Source: Blattabacterium cuenoti STAT (GTDB lineage Bacteria > Bacteroidota > Bacteroidia > Flavobacteriales > Blattabacteriaceae). Taken from it: DNA of 64,000 nt. The stretch lies in NCBI RefSeq assembly GCF_003573915.1, contig NZ_AP014608.1:1-64000 (forward strand), in the 5' to 3' direction. The notes under the pieces were generated by a model. It ran no database searches and was not told where the DNA came from. It saw nothing but the letters and a program-made list of their open reading frames with translations. Position numbers and translations under genes: made by a program. Shown piece by piece: positions 17,270-27,451 of this stretch (its first letter is position 1; each line of letters starts with the position of its first letter).

Positions 17270-19492
17270 TTGCATCGAATTCGATTTTCCATTTACATAA
17301 TATTATTTATTTTTCCCATTTCTATTTTTTATGGAAATGAAAAAAAAAATAATGATGAAATATATTATGATCATAATCATCATGATATGAAAAATGAATT
17401 TTTTTTCTTGAAAAAAAATTTGAAATATAAATCAGATATACAAGAACATGATATAAAAGAAGGAAAGACTTATTTAAAAGGACAAGCCAGTATAGAATAT
17501 GATAATACAAAAGTTAAAGCAGATTATATAGAATTTGATTGGAAAAATGGAGATTTATATGCAAAATCAAAAGAAAAATCTATTTTCTTCCAAAAAGACA
17601 ACAAACAATTTCTTTTTAGAAATATTCATTGGAATTTAAACAAACAAATAGGAAAAGCAAAAAATTTTTCTTTCAAAGAAAAAAATTATATTGTGATAGC
17701 TGACGATCTTTTAAAAGAAAAAGAGGATTTTTTAATGAAAAAAGTCACATATATATCAGATCCTTTTTTTTTGGAAAAAAAAGATAGTTTTCCTGATTTT
17801 TATTTAAAAACAGATTATTTAAAATATTCTTATTTAAAAAAATACATTTTTTCTGGTCCAGTTTTCTTTTATTTATATAGAGTTCCAATGCCTATTTTTC
17901 TTCCGTTTTTATATATGCCTATTAAATTAAACCAACTATTTTATAATAGTGGAATTATATACCCAAAATTCGGAATTCAAAATAAAAAAATATACATAAA
18001 AGATATAGGTTTATTCTTTCCTATCTCTAATTTATTAAATTTTAAAATAAATTCCTCTATATATAATCTTGAAAAATGGAAAATTAAAACAAAAATAGAA
18101 TATAAATTAAAATATAATAATCATGGATTTATAAATTTTGATTATCAAAATATGTTAAATCATAAAAATTATCTATTTCAATGGAAACATCATTTTGATT
18201 TTAAATCAAATTCTAGTATTGTTAATTTTAATTCCAATTTTAATTATGATAATATTTCTCTATTCAATAAAAATGAAGAAAATTTTTTTTCTGCAAACAT
18301 AAGAAGAAAATTTTCTAATTCTTTATGGTTTATGGATATTTATATGATTCAAAACCAAAATAAAAAAGAAATAAAATTTATAATTCCAGAATTAATTTTA
18401 CATACAAAAAATATATTCTTTAATGATAAAAAATATTATTTTTTAAGATATGTTAGTGTTGAAAATAAATTCCATTTTAATAATTCTATAGATTTCATTA
18501 AAAATGAAAAAAAACCCCATTCTGCTATAGGAATAAATCATCATATGAATATGATAGCTTATCTTCCTTTTTTTGATCCTTATTTAAAGATTTCATCTAA
18601 AATTTTATACCACAATTTTTATAAATGGAATTATTCTGAATTTCAGATTTCAAATTTTCAAAAAATAGATTTTATAACAAATATAGTGTCTGTTCCATTT
18701 TATAAAATTTTGAATTTTAAAAATACTTTCTTATTAAAACATAAAATTCAACCAACTTTATCTTTTCATATAATGTATTTTCCTCCTGTATTTTATAATA
18801 ACGTAAAAAATTCTTTTGAAAAAAGAATTAATTTTATTTTCAATAATGATTGGATCATAAAAAATCCATGGAATTTTCTTGATTCCCATAAAAAAACAAA
18901 AATTACAAAGGAAATAAACTCCTCTTTTATTATCAAAAATAATTTTATAAAATGGGATAATTTTAAAATTATGATTGATAGTGAATTAACAAAAAATCTG
19001 AAGACAAAATATAAAGCAGGAATAAATTTTGGGAAAGAAGAAAAAGAAAAGAAAATATATTTTGATTTTTCTTTTTCTTCTAATCATAATATTAATTTTT
19101 TTCCTATAAAAAATAAATTTCAAAAAAAAGGAAAAAATCGTTATGATTACTTTTTTTTTGATCAAAATAATTATGCAAAATATTCAATTCCGTTAAATTT
19201 AAAAATCGATTTTCATTCCAATTATGAAAATTATTTTAATAATAAAATATTGTTTAAAACTTTGTTAAGTTTAAATGGATCTATAAATATTACAAAATAT
19301 TGGAAAATCAGTTTTCATACAGACTACGATTTATTCAAAAATAAAATAATATTTTCCAATATTATTTTTGATAGAGATTTAAGGAGTTTTGAATTGAGAT
19401 TTAATTGGACAAAAGACTCTTCCTGGTCTTTTTTTATAGGATTAAAAGATCCTAATTTCAGGAAAATTATACAGTATAATGAAAAAAATTAA
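17270..19492 (+). CDS. lptD: LPS-assembly outer-membrane protein LptD-like (OstA family)
   Basis: The 740-residue protein begins at a TTG and opens with a signal peptide (a hydrophobic stretch around residues 6-20 ending near FYG). An OstA/LptA-like jellyroll region (about 55-170, with YLKGQASIEYDNTKVKADYI) precedes a long aromatic- and Asn/Lys-rich region of short beta strands, as expected for an outer-membrane barrel ending in an aromatic/charged tail. In Bacteroidetes this family is the putative LPS insertion component. Adjacent RidA and OstA-like genes on the same strand support this. No cysteine pair equivalent to the E. coli LptD disulphides is obvious. Confidence 0.82.
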   Translation: MHRIRFSIYIILFIFPISIFYGNEKKNNDEIYYDHNHHDMKNEFFFLKKNLKYKSDIQEHDIKEGKTYLKGQASIEYDNTKVKADYIEFDWKNGDLYAKSKEKSIFFQKDNKQFLFRNIHWNLNKQIGKAKNFSFKEKNYIVIADDLLKEKEDFLMKKVTYISDPFFLEKKDSFPDFYLKTDYLKYSYLKKYIFSGPVFFYLYRVPMPIFLPFLYMPIKLNQLFYNSGIIYPKFGIQNKKIYIKDIGLFFPISNLLNFKINSSIYNLEKWKIKTKIEYKLKYNNHGFINFDYQNMLNHKNYLFQWKHHFDFKSNSSIVNFNSNFNYDNISLFNKNEENFFSANIRRKFSNSLWFMDIYMIQNQNKKEIKFIIPELILHTKNIFFNDKKYYFLRYVSVENKFHFNNSIDFIKNEKKPHSAIGINHHMNMIAYLPFFDPYLKISSKILYHNFYKWNYSEFQISNFQKIDFITNIVSVPFYKILNFKNTFLLKHKIQPTLSFHIMYFPPVFYNNVKNSFEKRINFIFNNDWIIKNPWNFLDSHKKTKITKEINSSFIIKNNFIKWDNFKIMIDSELTKNLKTKYKAGINFGKEEKEKKIYFDFSFSSNHNINFFPIKNKFQKKGKNRYDYFFFDQNNYAKYSIPLNLKIDFHSNYENYFNNKILFKTLLSLNGSINITKYWKISFHTDYDLFKNKIIFSNIIFDRDLRSFELRFNWTKDSSWSFFIGLKDPNFRKIIQYNEKN

Positions 19493-19497
19493 TAATT

Positions 19498-19881
19498 ATG
19501 ATCCCTAAAAAATTTTCAATAAAAAAAATTCCATCTTATGGTCCGTATAATACATGTGTTTTTATCGGAGGTTTTTTATTTGTTTCCGGGCAAATAGCTA
19601 TAGATCAAAATACAGAAAAATTAGTTTCATATAGTATAGAAATGGAAACAAAAAAAATAATGGAAAATATTAAAATTATTCTTTCAGAAAATGGAATAGG
19701 TTTTGAAAACGTTATAAAAACTTCTGTTTTTGTAACAGATATAAATTTTTTTCCTAAAATAAATCATATATATGCCCAATTTTTTCATAAAGGAAGTTAT
19801 CCAGCTAGAGAAACTATAGAAGTTTCTGGTCTTCCTAAAGATGCAAATGTTGAAATCTCTTTAATTGCATATAAAAATTAA
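19498..19881 (+). CDS. ridA: RidA/YjgF family enamine/imine deaminase
   Basis: The 127-residue trimeric-fold protein hydrolyses reactive enamine/imine intermediates, often those released by PLP enzymes such as threonine dehydratase. The family signatures are clear: GGFLFVSGQIAID near the N-terminus and the substrate-binding arginine in SYPARETIEVSGLPK, followed by a conserved acidic position. The gene is tightly packed between lptD (5-base gap) and the OstA-like gene (15 bases), suggesting one transcript, though the function is metabolic rather than envelope-related. Confidence 0.93.
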   Translation: MIPKKFSIKKIPSYGPYNTCVFIGGFLFVSGQIAIDQNTEKLVSYSIEMETKKIMENIKIILSENGIGFENVIKTSVFVTDINFFPKINHIYAQFFHKGSYPARETIEVSGLPKDANVEISLIAYKN

Positions 19882-19896
19882 TTTTTATAATTAATT

Positions 19897-21615
19897 GTGA
19901 AATATGGATTTTTTATTTTTATTATTCTTTTATTATTTTCATTAAACAAAACATTTTCTATTTCTAACAAAAAAATAAAATCTATACAAATTATTCATGC
20001 AGATCTAATTCAAAATAACGTAGAAAATCAAATTTTTGTTTTAATAGGAAACGTTCATTTAAAATATGATAATTATCATCTTTTTTGTGATAAAATTATA
20101 TATAATAAAAAAGATAATAAATATCGTGGATATGGAAATGTAAGATTATCATCAGGAAAAAATAAAATAATATCTCAAAATATAGTAGGAAATTTTATTA
20201 ATTTTCAATTATCAGGTAAAGTTGTTTTATATATACATCAAGGAAAAATAAAATTAACATCGGATATTGTTAATTTTTTTTTTAAAAAAAAATTATTTCA
20301 AGCTATCAATCATGTTGTTTTATTTTTTAATAAAATAAAATTAACAACTAATATATTGGAATATGATTTGGTATTAAATCAAATTTTTTATAAAAAAAAT
20401 AGTGTTATTTATTATAGAGATTACACTATATCTAGTAAAGAAGGTTTTTTTTATATAAATAAAAAAAAAATAGAATTAAAAGATGAAATCAAATTGATTA
20501 ATCAAAATTATACTGTATATACCAATACGGTAAAATACCTATTTGAAAAAGATCAAATTTATTTTGATAACCCCACTATCATAGTACAAAATACAAATAT
20601 TAATCATTTTATTTATACTAAAAAAGCACTGTTTTCAATTCAAAAAAAAATATTTTTATTTAAAAAATATGTAAGTATTCATTATAATGATCAAATTATA
20701 AAAGGAGAATATTTATTTTTTGATCAAAAAAAAAATTTTGGATTTATGAAAAATATTTTTTTAGAAAATGCGAAAAAAAAATATTTTTTAATAAGTGGAT
20801 ATGGAGAGTTTGATTTTCATTCTGATTCTTTAATTTTCCAAAAAAATCCAAGAGTTATAAAAATATTAAAAAATAATTCAATCTTTATTTATTCAAATAT
20901 TTTAAAAGTAAATCTAAAAAAGAATGATACATTTTCACTTCAGGGTTTTTCTATTAAAATTTTTTTTATGAATGAAAATGAAACTAAAACTATTGTTCAA
21001 GGAATATGTAATCTATTTCATTATGAATCATCAAACGATGATATGAAATTTTATGGAAATCCAATATTTTGGTTGTTTCACAATCAAAAAATTACTGGAA
21101 AAACAATATATATTCAAAATGATGAAAAAAATAATTTTTTAATTAAAAATATAAAAATTATAGGAGACACTTCTTACATAGAAAAAATTAATTCGGAAGA
21201 ATTTAATCAAACAGAAGGTGATATTATTACCGGTTTTTTTAATAAAGAAAATTTTTTAGAAAAAGTAATAATTCAAGGAAACGTTAATAGTATTTTTTTT
21301 CTTTCTTTTAATAGTAGTAAAGAAAAAAAAATAATTAATAAATCATATTGTGAAATATTATCAATTTATTTAGATAAATCAAAAAAAATAAGAAAAATTT
21401 TTTGTGAAAAAAAAGCATATTCAGAACTAATTCCGGTAGATCAAAAAACACCTAAAAAATTTTTTTATTTATCTAATTTTAATTGGAAAGAAGAAAGTAA
21501 ACCAAAAAAAAATCAAAAACTTATGATCTATAAAGAAATGGAAAAATATAAAAAAGAAGGTTTATTAGAAAAACAAATAATAAAAAATATGATAAATAGA
21601 AAAAAATTTTTATGA
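19897..21615 (+). CDS. OstA/LptA-like periplasmic protein
   Basis: The 572-residue protein starts at GTG and has an N-terminal signal sequence (hydrophobic residues 4-21). Repeating short beta-strand units follow, such as VFVLIGNVHLKYDNYHLFCDKIIY and YRGYGNVRLSSGKNKI, typical of OstA_N/LptA jellyroll domains that carry LPS across the periplasm. Bacteroidetes encode such a multi-domain OstA-like protein next to a class-III aminotransferase, exactly as here. It is likely the LptA bridge partner of the LptD-like protein at 17270. The lysine-rich C-terminus (about 520-572) has no recognisable fold. The end overlaps the next gene by 4 bases. Confidence 0.8.
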   Translation: MKYGFFIFIILLLFSLNKTFSISNKKIKSIQIIHADLIQNNVENQIFVLIGNVHLKYDNYHLFCDKIIYNKKDNKYRGYGNVRLSSGKNKIISQNIVGNFINFQLSGKVVLYIHQGKIKLTSDIVNFFFKKKLFQAINHVVLFFNKIKLTTNILEYDLVLNQIFYKKNSVIYYRDYTISSKEGFFYINKKKIELKDEIKLINQNYTVYTNTVKYLFEKDQIYFDNPTIIVQNTNINHFIYTKKALFSIQKKIFLFKKYVSIHYNDQIIKGEYLFFDQKKNFGFMKNIFLENAKKKYFLISGYGEFDFHSDSLIFQKNPRVIKILKNNSIFIYSNILKVNLKKNDTFSLQGFSIKIFFMNENETKTIVQGICNLFHYESSNDDMKFYGNPIFWLFHNQKITGKTIYIQNDEKNNFLIKNIKIIGDTSYIEKINSEEFNQTEGDIITGFFNKENFLEKVIIQGNVNSIFFLSFNSSKEKKIINKSYCEILSIYLDKSKKIRKIFCEKKAYSELIPVDQKTPKKFFYLSNFNWKEESKPKKNQKLMIYKEMEKYKKEGLLEKQIIKNMINRKKFL

Positions 21616-22805
21616 AAAAAAAAGAATTAGAAAAAGATTTTTTTCAATATCAAACTCAAATTAATCCATATCCTATGAATATTATAGTAGATCATGCTAA
21701 AGGAAGTTATATTTATGGAATAAATGGGAAAAAATATTTAGATTTTGTTGCAGGTATTTCTGTAAATGTATTAGGACATGGAAATAAAAAGATTAAAAAA
21801 GCTATAAAAAAACAAGTAGATCAATATTTACATACTATGGTATATGGAGAATTTATACAATCTCCTTGTGTAAAATTATGTAAAAAAATTTCAGAAAATA
21901 CTCCTAACCCGCTTACTACCACTTATTTAGTGAATTCTGGAACAGAAGCAGTAGAAGGTTCTTTAAAATTAGCCAAATGTTATACAGGAAGAGAAGAGAT
22001 TATATCTTGTAAATGGTCTTATCATGGAAGTACACATGGTTCTATGAGTATTATGGGAAATGAAAATTATAAAAGGGCTTTTAGGCCTCTATTACCTTTA
22101 GTAAAATTTATTACGTTTAATCATGTGGAAGAGTTAATAGAATCCATTACAGAAAAAACTGCTTGTGTGATTTTAGAAACTATTCAATGCTCTTCTGGAA
22201 TTATATTACCTAATAATTTTTTTTTAAAAGAAGTAAGAAAACAATGCCATAAAAAACAGGCATTAATGATACTTGATGAAATCCAAACTGGATTTGGAAG
22301 AACAGGAAAACTTTTTGCATTTGAACATTACGAAATCGTTCCAGATATCTTAATCATGGGAAAAGGAATGGGAGGTGGAATGCCTATTAGCGGTTTTGTT
22401 TCATCTAAAGAAATTATGAAAACTTTTAGGGATATAGCTCCTTTAGGACATTTAACTACTTTTGGAGGAAATGCTGTTTCTGCTTCTGCTTCTCTAGCTA
22501 CTTTAAATGAACTTATCAGTTCAGATATCATGGAACAAGTTCCAATAAAAGAAAAATGGATTCGTGAACATTTAGTTCATAATGAAATCAAAAAACTTCA
22601 TGGAAAAGGTCTTTTTCTCTCTTTGGAATTAAAGAATAAAGATAAAGTAGAAAAAGTTTTGAATAATTGCATAAAAAAAGGATTAATATTATTTCGTTTT
22701 TTATTTCATGAAAATTTTATTCGTATATCTCCTCCATTAACTATAACGAAAAATGAAATTAAAAAGGGTTGTTCTATTATTATTGAATGTTTAAATCTGC
22801 TTTAA
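21612..22805 (+). CDS. Class-III PLP aminotransferase (acetylornithine/ornithine type)
   Basis: The 397-residue fold-type I enzyme belongs to the argD/ornithine aminotransferase group. The PLP-binding lysine is in LIMGKGMGGGMP, preceded by LDEIQTGFGRTGK with the cofactor-contacting aspartate. The N-terminal YLDFVAGISVNVLGHGN and the NSGTEAVEGSLKLA phosphate-binding segment are intact. In flavobacteria the gene next to the OstA-like protein is usually annotated only as an aspartate aminotransferase family protein. Here it may serve as ArgD or LysC/DapC-type in amino-acid synthesis, but the sequence alone does not fix the substrate. Confidence 0.85.
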   Translation: MKKKELEKDFFQYQTQINPYPMNIIVDHAKGSYIYGINGKKYLDFVAGISVNVLGHGNKKIKKAIKKQVDQYLHTMVYGEFIQSPCVKLCKKISENTPNPLTTTYLVNSGTEAVEGSLKLAKCYTGREEIISCKWSYHGSTHGSMSIMGNENYKRAFRPLLPLVKFITFNHVEELIESITEKTACVILETIQCSSGIILPNNFFLKEVRKQCHKKQALMILDEIQTGFGRTGKLFAFEHYEIVPDILIMGKGMGGGMPISGFVSSKEIMKTFRDIAPLGHLTTFGGNAVSASASLATLNELISSDIMEQVPIKEKWIREHLVHNEIKKLHGKGLFLSLELKNKDKVEKVLNNCIKKGLILFRFLFHENFIRISPPLTITKNEIKKGCSIIIECLNLL

Positions 22806-22818
22806 AAAAATAAAATAA

Positions 22819-23595
22819 TTGAGATTTTTTATTGAATTAGCTTATAATGGAAAAAATTTTTTTGGATGGCAAGTTCAAAAAAAAGTAAGTACAGTAGAAG
22901 AAAAATTAGAACATTGTTTATCACAATTATTAAAAAATTCTATAAATGTAATAGGTGCTAGTAGGACAGATAAAGGAGTTCATGCTAGACAAATGTTTGC
23001 TCATTTTGATCTTGAAAAAAAAATAAAAAAACAAAGACTTTTAATAAATAGATTAAATATATTTTTACCTAACTCTATTAGAGTATTCAATATTTTTCCA
23101 GTAAAAGAAAATACTCATGCAAGATTTTCTGCTATAAAAAGAACATATAAATATTATTTAACACAAGAAAAAAATCCATTTAATCAAGATTTTTCTTGGT
23201 ATTGTTTTTATTATCCATTAAATATTCAAAAAATGAATATAGCATCAAAAAAACTTATGGAATATAAAGATTTTAGTTCTTTTTGTAAAAAAAAAGGAAA
23301 TAATAATAAAAATGAAAAAGAAAACAATATATGTAAAATTTATCATGCTAATTGGTCTTATGAAAATAAAGAGGATAAAAATATTTTATGCTTTACTATT
23401 GAAGCAAATCGATTTCTAAGATCCATGGTTAGAGCAATTATAGGAACACTCATTAATGTAGGAAGAGAAAAAATTAGCATTAATGAATTTTTAAAAATCA
23501 TAGAATCAAAAAATTCTAATTTTTGTAAATTCATAGTTCCTGCATGTGGTTTATTTCTGACTCGAATTCTTTATCCAGAAGAAATTTTTTTATGA
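22819..23595 (+). CDS. truA: tRNA pseudouridine(38-40) synthase
   Basis: The 258-residue enzyme isomerises uridines 38-40 in the tRNA anticodon stem. The catalytic aspartate is in GASRTDKGVHARQ, the first element is IELAYNGKNFFGWQ, and the C-terminal FLRSMVRAIIGTLINVG segment is conserved. The start is TTG at 22819, since the conserved first strand begins at once and no ATG lies upstream. The stop overlaps the ATG of the ABC exporter (ATGA), indicating translational coupling. Confidence 0.94.
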   Translation: MRFFIELAYNGKNFFGWQVQKKVSTVEEKLEHCLSQLLKNSINVIGASRTDKGVHARQMFAHFDLEKKIKKQRLLINRLNIFLPNSIRVFNIFPVKENTHARFSAIKRTYKYYLTQEKNPFNQDFSWYCFYYPLNIQKMNIASKKLMEYKDFSSFCKKKGNNNKNEKENNICKIYHANWSYENKEDKNILCFTIEANRFLRSMVRAIIGTLINVGREKISINEFLKIIESKNSNFCKFIVPACGLFLTRILYPEEIFL

Positions 23596-25343
23596 AAAAA
23601 AATTTTAATAAAAAAGAATATTCTCTAAAACAGCTAATTCTAATTTCTCTAGATTATAAAATTACATTAATATCAATAATTTTTATTTCTATATTAATTT
23701 CATTCATTTCTGCTTATCGTCCTAAATTAATACAAAAAGCTATAGACGTTCATATTCTTTATAAAGATTTTTTAGGATTAAAAAATATATTAATTTTGAT
23801 AATTATGCTTCTTTTTTTAGAAAGCATATTCCATTTTATTTTATTATACATGTCTAATGTATTAGCTCAAAATGTAATTGAAAAAATTAGAGTTCTTTTA
23901 TTTGAAAAACTATTACATTTTAAAAATTCTTTTTTTAACAAAACTCCAATAGGAAAATTAATTTCTTATTCTGTTTCAGATGTAGAAACTATAGCCGTAA
24001 TATTTAATGATGGAATTTTACTTGTTTCTGGAGATATTTTAAGGATTATAATGATCATTATTATGATGTTTACAGTTCACAAAAAACTGTCTTTTATAGT
24101 TTCCTTAACTATTCCTTTTATGTATATCATTACTCGTTTTTTTCAAAAAATATTAAAAAAAACGTTTCAAGAAGAACGTATTCAAACTTCACGTTTAAAT
24201 AGCTTTTTGCAGGAAAACATCATAGGAATGTCTATTATTCAACTTTTTCATAAAGAAAAAGAAGAATATTTAAAATTTAAATCTATTAATCAAAAATTAA
24301 TGGACGCTCATTTTAAAACTATTTTTTATTTTTCTATTTTTTTTCCTATAATAGAAATAATTTCCGCATTTACAATAAGTATTGTTATATTTTATGGAGG
24401 ATTTCATACAATTGAAAAAATTGGAAATGTAAAACCTGGACAAATTATTGCTTTTATTTTTTTTATCTATCTTCTTTTTCGTCCTATGCGACAAATAGCT
24501 GATAGATTCAATATTATACAAAGAGGAATAGTTGGAATAGAACGTATATTTTCTATATTAAATTCTAAGGAATTTATTCCTATTAATAAAGGAATTTTTC
24601 GTTTTGAAAAATTAAAAGGACATATTGTATTTAATAATGTACATTTTTATTATACAAAAAATGAAATAGTATTAAATGATATTTCTTTCGAAATTCAACC
24701 GGGAGAAAAATTTGCTATAGTAGGAGCTACAGGTTCTGGAAAATCTACAATTACTCATCTAATTTCTAGATTATATGAAATAAAAAAAGGAAATATTTGG
24801 ATCGATGGGCGTACTATACAAGATATAGAGGTAAAAAATTTAAGATCTCATATTAGAGTAATAACACAAGATCCTTTTTTATTTAATGACTCAATTGTTA
24901 ATAATATCACTTTAGGAGATCCATCTATTAGTATTGTTAAAATAGAAAATATGGCAAAAAAAATAGGAATCCATGATTTTATTACATCTTTACCTTATGG
25001 ATATAAATCTATAGTAAAAGAAAGAGGTGGTTTACTTTCTATTGGAGAAAAACAATTAATTTCCTTTTTAAGGATTCAAATGCACCCCTATTCCGTACTG
25101 ATATTAGATGAAGCTACTGCATCATTAAATAAAGAACTAGAAAAAATGATTTATCATGCTACAAATATTTTAACAAAAAATAAAACTTCTATCATCATTA
25201 CTCATCGTCTTTCTACATTAAAAAATGTAGATAAAATATTAGTTCTTGATAAAGGACATATTGTGGAAAAAGGCCCTCATCAAAAATTAATTCAATTAAA
25301 CGGATATTATGCTGGATTATATAGAGAATCTTTGAAAAAATGA
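23592..25343 (+). CDS. ABC exporter, fused membrane and ATPase domains (MsbA-like)
   Basis: This 583-residue half-transporter has six membrane helices in residues 1-310 and an ATPase domain after about 335. The Walker A is GATGSGKST, the signature is LLSIGEKQ (the LSxGEKQ variant common in YheH/YheI/MsbA-like exporters), and the Walker B is VLILDEATASLN followed by an H-loop ITHRLST. I use the ATG at 23592, which overlaps the truA stop; an in-frame ATG at 23544 would add 16 codons inside truA. Substrate is unknown; lipid or lipid-A flipping is plausible in this envelope context. The 3' end overlaps the convergent surA-like gene by 37 bases. Confidence 0.9.
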   Translation: MKKNFNKKEYSLKQLILISLDYKITLISIIFISILISFISAYRPKLIQKAIDVHILYKDFLGLKNILILIIMLLFLESIFHFILLYMSNVLAQNVIEKIRVLLFEKLLHFKNSFFNKTPIGKLISYSVSDVETIAVIFNDGILLVSGDILRIIMIIIMMFTVHKKLSFIVSLTIPFMYIITRFFQKILKKTFQEERIQTSRLNSFLQENIIGMSIIQLFHKEKEEYLKFKSINQKLMDAHFKTIFYFSIFFPIIEIISAFTISIVIFYGGFHTIEKIGNVKPGQIIAFIFFIYLLFRPMRQIADRFNIIQRGIVGIERIFSILNSKEFIPINKGIFRFEKLKGHIVFNNVHFYYTKNEIVLNDISFEIQPGEKFAIVGATGSGKSTITHLISRLYEIKKGNIWIDGRTIQDIEVKNLRSHIRVITQDPFLFNDSIVNNITLGDPSISIVKIENMAKKIGIHDFITSLPYGYKSIVKERGGLLSIGEKQLISFLRIQMHPYSVLILDEATASLNKELEKMIYHATNILTKNKTSIIITHRLSTLKNVDKILVLDKGHIVEKGPHQKLIQLNGYYAGLYRESLKK

Positions 25344-26634
25344 ACTGAACAATTCATTTTTATGTAATAAGTACTTTTTAAAATTTTTTTTGCCCAATTT
25401 TTGATTCTTTCTTTTTTCTTGATGTCTTTTACTAAATTTTTTAAAATATCATAATCCTTTTCAAAAGAAACGGGTTTAGATGGGATTTCATCCAATAATT
25501 TTATGATAATAAATGCTTCTTTTCCATTTATAATCTCTTTGTAAGGATGACTTATTTTTCCTTTTTTTAAAAAAAGGAATATTTTTTTCATATTTATTGA
25601 TAATAAAGGTTCCTCTATCCAAGATGGATTCCGTACTATTACATCAACAGTTTTATTTTGATTTAAAAATTTTTGAATTTTATATAAATCTATCTTATTA
25701 TGGTAATGAATCATACGTTTTCTAAAATATTCTGAATATAATTTTGTTTTGTATAATTCCTGTTTTGAATATTTAGGTTTAATTAAAATATGTCTAAAAT
25801 CAATTTCATTTTTTCCTTTTTTTTCTAATTTTAGAATATGAAAACCTAAATCTGTTTCAAATGGATCAGATATCTCTCCTTCTTTTAAAGAAAGAACTAA
25901 ATCATAAAATTCTTTTGAAAGATCGTTTAATTTTGTTCCTTGAATAAGTCCTCCATTTAATGCTGAAGAATCATCCTCAGAAAATAAAATAGCTTTATTG
26001 GAAAAATCACTATCAGAATGAATTTCTTTCTTTATCTGATTTAAAAAACCAACTATTTTTTTTTTTTTATTTCGTTTAATTTAGGATAAAATATGAGATA
26101 AGAAAAATATATTTTTTTTGGAAAATGAGGAATCTTATTTTTTTTTTTATGAAAAAAAAATTTTACTTCTCTTGGAGAAACTTCTACGTCATCTGTTATT
26201 TTATCGTAAAATTTTTCTATGTATTTTTTATTTTTAATTTTTTCATTTAATTCTTTCAAAAATTCTTCATTTTGAAACTGCATTAAAAGTTCTTCTTGAT
26301 TAACATATTTTTTTTTCATTTCCGATAAAATATCTTGAATTCTATATTTTAATTCTTGATCGCTAATATCTATACTCTTATCTTTTTTTGCATGATAAAG
26401 CATTAATCTTTGAATAAAAACATTGTTATTCAAAACATCAGTATTACAAAAAGGGACTCCTTCATTATTATTCTTTTTACTATTACTAACTTCAGAATCT
26501 AAAATGATATCATCTCCTACTACAGCAGAAATTCCACTCAATTTTTCTAAACAAAAGGAATTTGAAAAAAAATTATGCATAAAACATAATAAAAACACAA
26601 TCGAGAAAAATTTTTTATTTTTTAAATTATTCAT
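25307..26634 (-). pseudogene. surA: SurA-like periplasmic peptidyl-prolyl isomerase, split by a poly(A) frameshift
   Basis: Two reading frames form one gene. The upstream part (26053-26634) has a signal peptide, then LSGISAVVGDDIILDSEV typical of SurA, and runs into 13 A at 26056-26068, where it hits TAG. The downstream part continues in another frame from the same run: KIVGFLNQIKKEIHS, then the parvulin core (SSALNGGLIQ, GEISDPFETDLGFHILKLE, DFRHILIKP) to a stop at 25307. One extra A (14 in all) or two fewer would join them into about 442 residues, normal for Bacteroidetes SurA. No other stop interrupts it. Either it is a young pseudogene or polymerase slippage on the A run makes full-length protein. 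SurA chaperones outer-membrane proteins. Confidence 0.87.
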
Positions 26635-26719
26635 AATTTTTTATTAGATATGTAAATATAAATAACAAATATATTTATATTTTTTTTGATAAAAAAAATT
26701 TTAATATACATGAAGTATT

Positions 26720-27451
26720 ATGAGTTTGAAAGCTAACAACGTATGTAAAAAATATAAAAATAAGTATATAATTAGAAATGTTTCGATTCAATTAGAAAAA
26801 GGAGAAATTGTTGGATTAATAGGTCCTAATGGAGCAGGAAAAACAACTTCTTTTTACATAATTATAGGATTAATTAAGCCAGACAAAGGAAAAATATTAT
26901 TTTTTAATCAAGATATAACATTTTATCCCATGTACCGACGCTCTAAAATAGGGATCGGATATTTAGCTCAAGAACCATCTATATTTAGAAAATTATCTGT
27001 AGAAGATAATATTTTATGCATATTAGAAATGCAAAAAATATCTCGTAAAGAAAGAGAAAAAACAACAGAAAGACTAATTAAAGAATTAGGATTACAAAAA
27101 ATTCGAAATCATAGAGGAGATCTAATTTCTGGAGGAGAAAGAAGACGTACAGAAATTGCTAGATGTTTAGCTATAAATCCTAAATTTATTCTTTTAGATG
27201 AACCTTTTTCTGGAATTGATCCAATTGCTATAGAGGAATTACAGAAAATAATTCTTTTTCTAAAAAAGAAAAACATAGGTATACTAATTACAGATCATAA
27301 CATACAAGAAATTGTTACAATAACAGATCGTATTTATTTAATGTTTAATGGAAAAATCATAAAATATGGATCTACCGTAGAAATTATGAAAGATCCTTTA
27401 ATAAGGAAAGTTTATCTGGGAAGTAGGATCATAAATTTTAGAAATAAATGA
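26720..27451 (+). CDS. lptB: LPS export ABC transporter ATPase LptB
   Basis: The 243-residue cytoplasmic ATPase powers extraction of LPS from the inner membrane. Walker A is GPNGAGKTT (about residues 36-44). The signature is modified to ISGGERRR, as is characteristic of LptB, and Walker B is FILLDEPFSGIDP followed by the switch histidine in ITDHN. YLAQEPSIFRKLSVEDNI is the Q-loop region. Its membrane partners LptF/LptG are outside the window. It overlaps thiN by 4 bases. Confidence 0.95.
   Translation: MSLKANNVCKKYKNKYIIRNVSIQLEKGEIVGLIGPNGAGKTTSFYIIIGLIKPDKGKILFFNQDITFYPMYRRSKIGIGYLAQEPSIFRKLSVEDNILCILEMQKISRKEREKTTERLIKELGLQKIRNHRGDLISGGERRRTEIARCLAINPKFILLDEPFSGIDPIAIEELQKIILFLKKKNIGILITDHNIQEIVTITDRIYLMFNGKIIKYGSTVEIMKDPLIRKVYLGSRIINFRNK

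Noticed and set aside
23544..23591. Longer N-terminus for the ABC exporter
   Set aside because: These 16 codons lie inside truA in another frame, and the ATG at 23592 overlaps the truA stop in the usual coupled arrangement.
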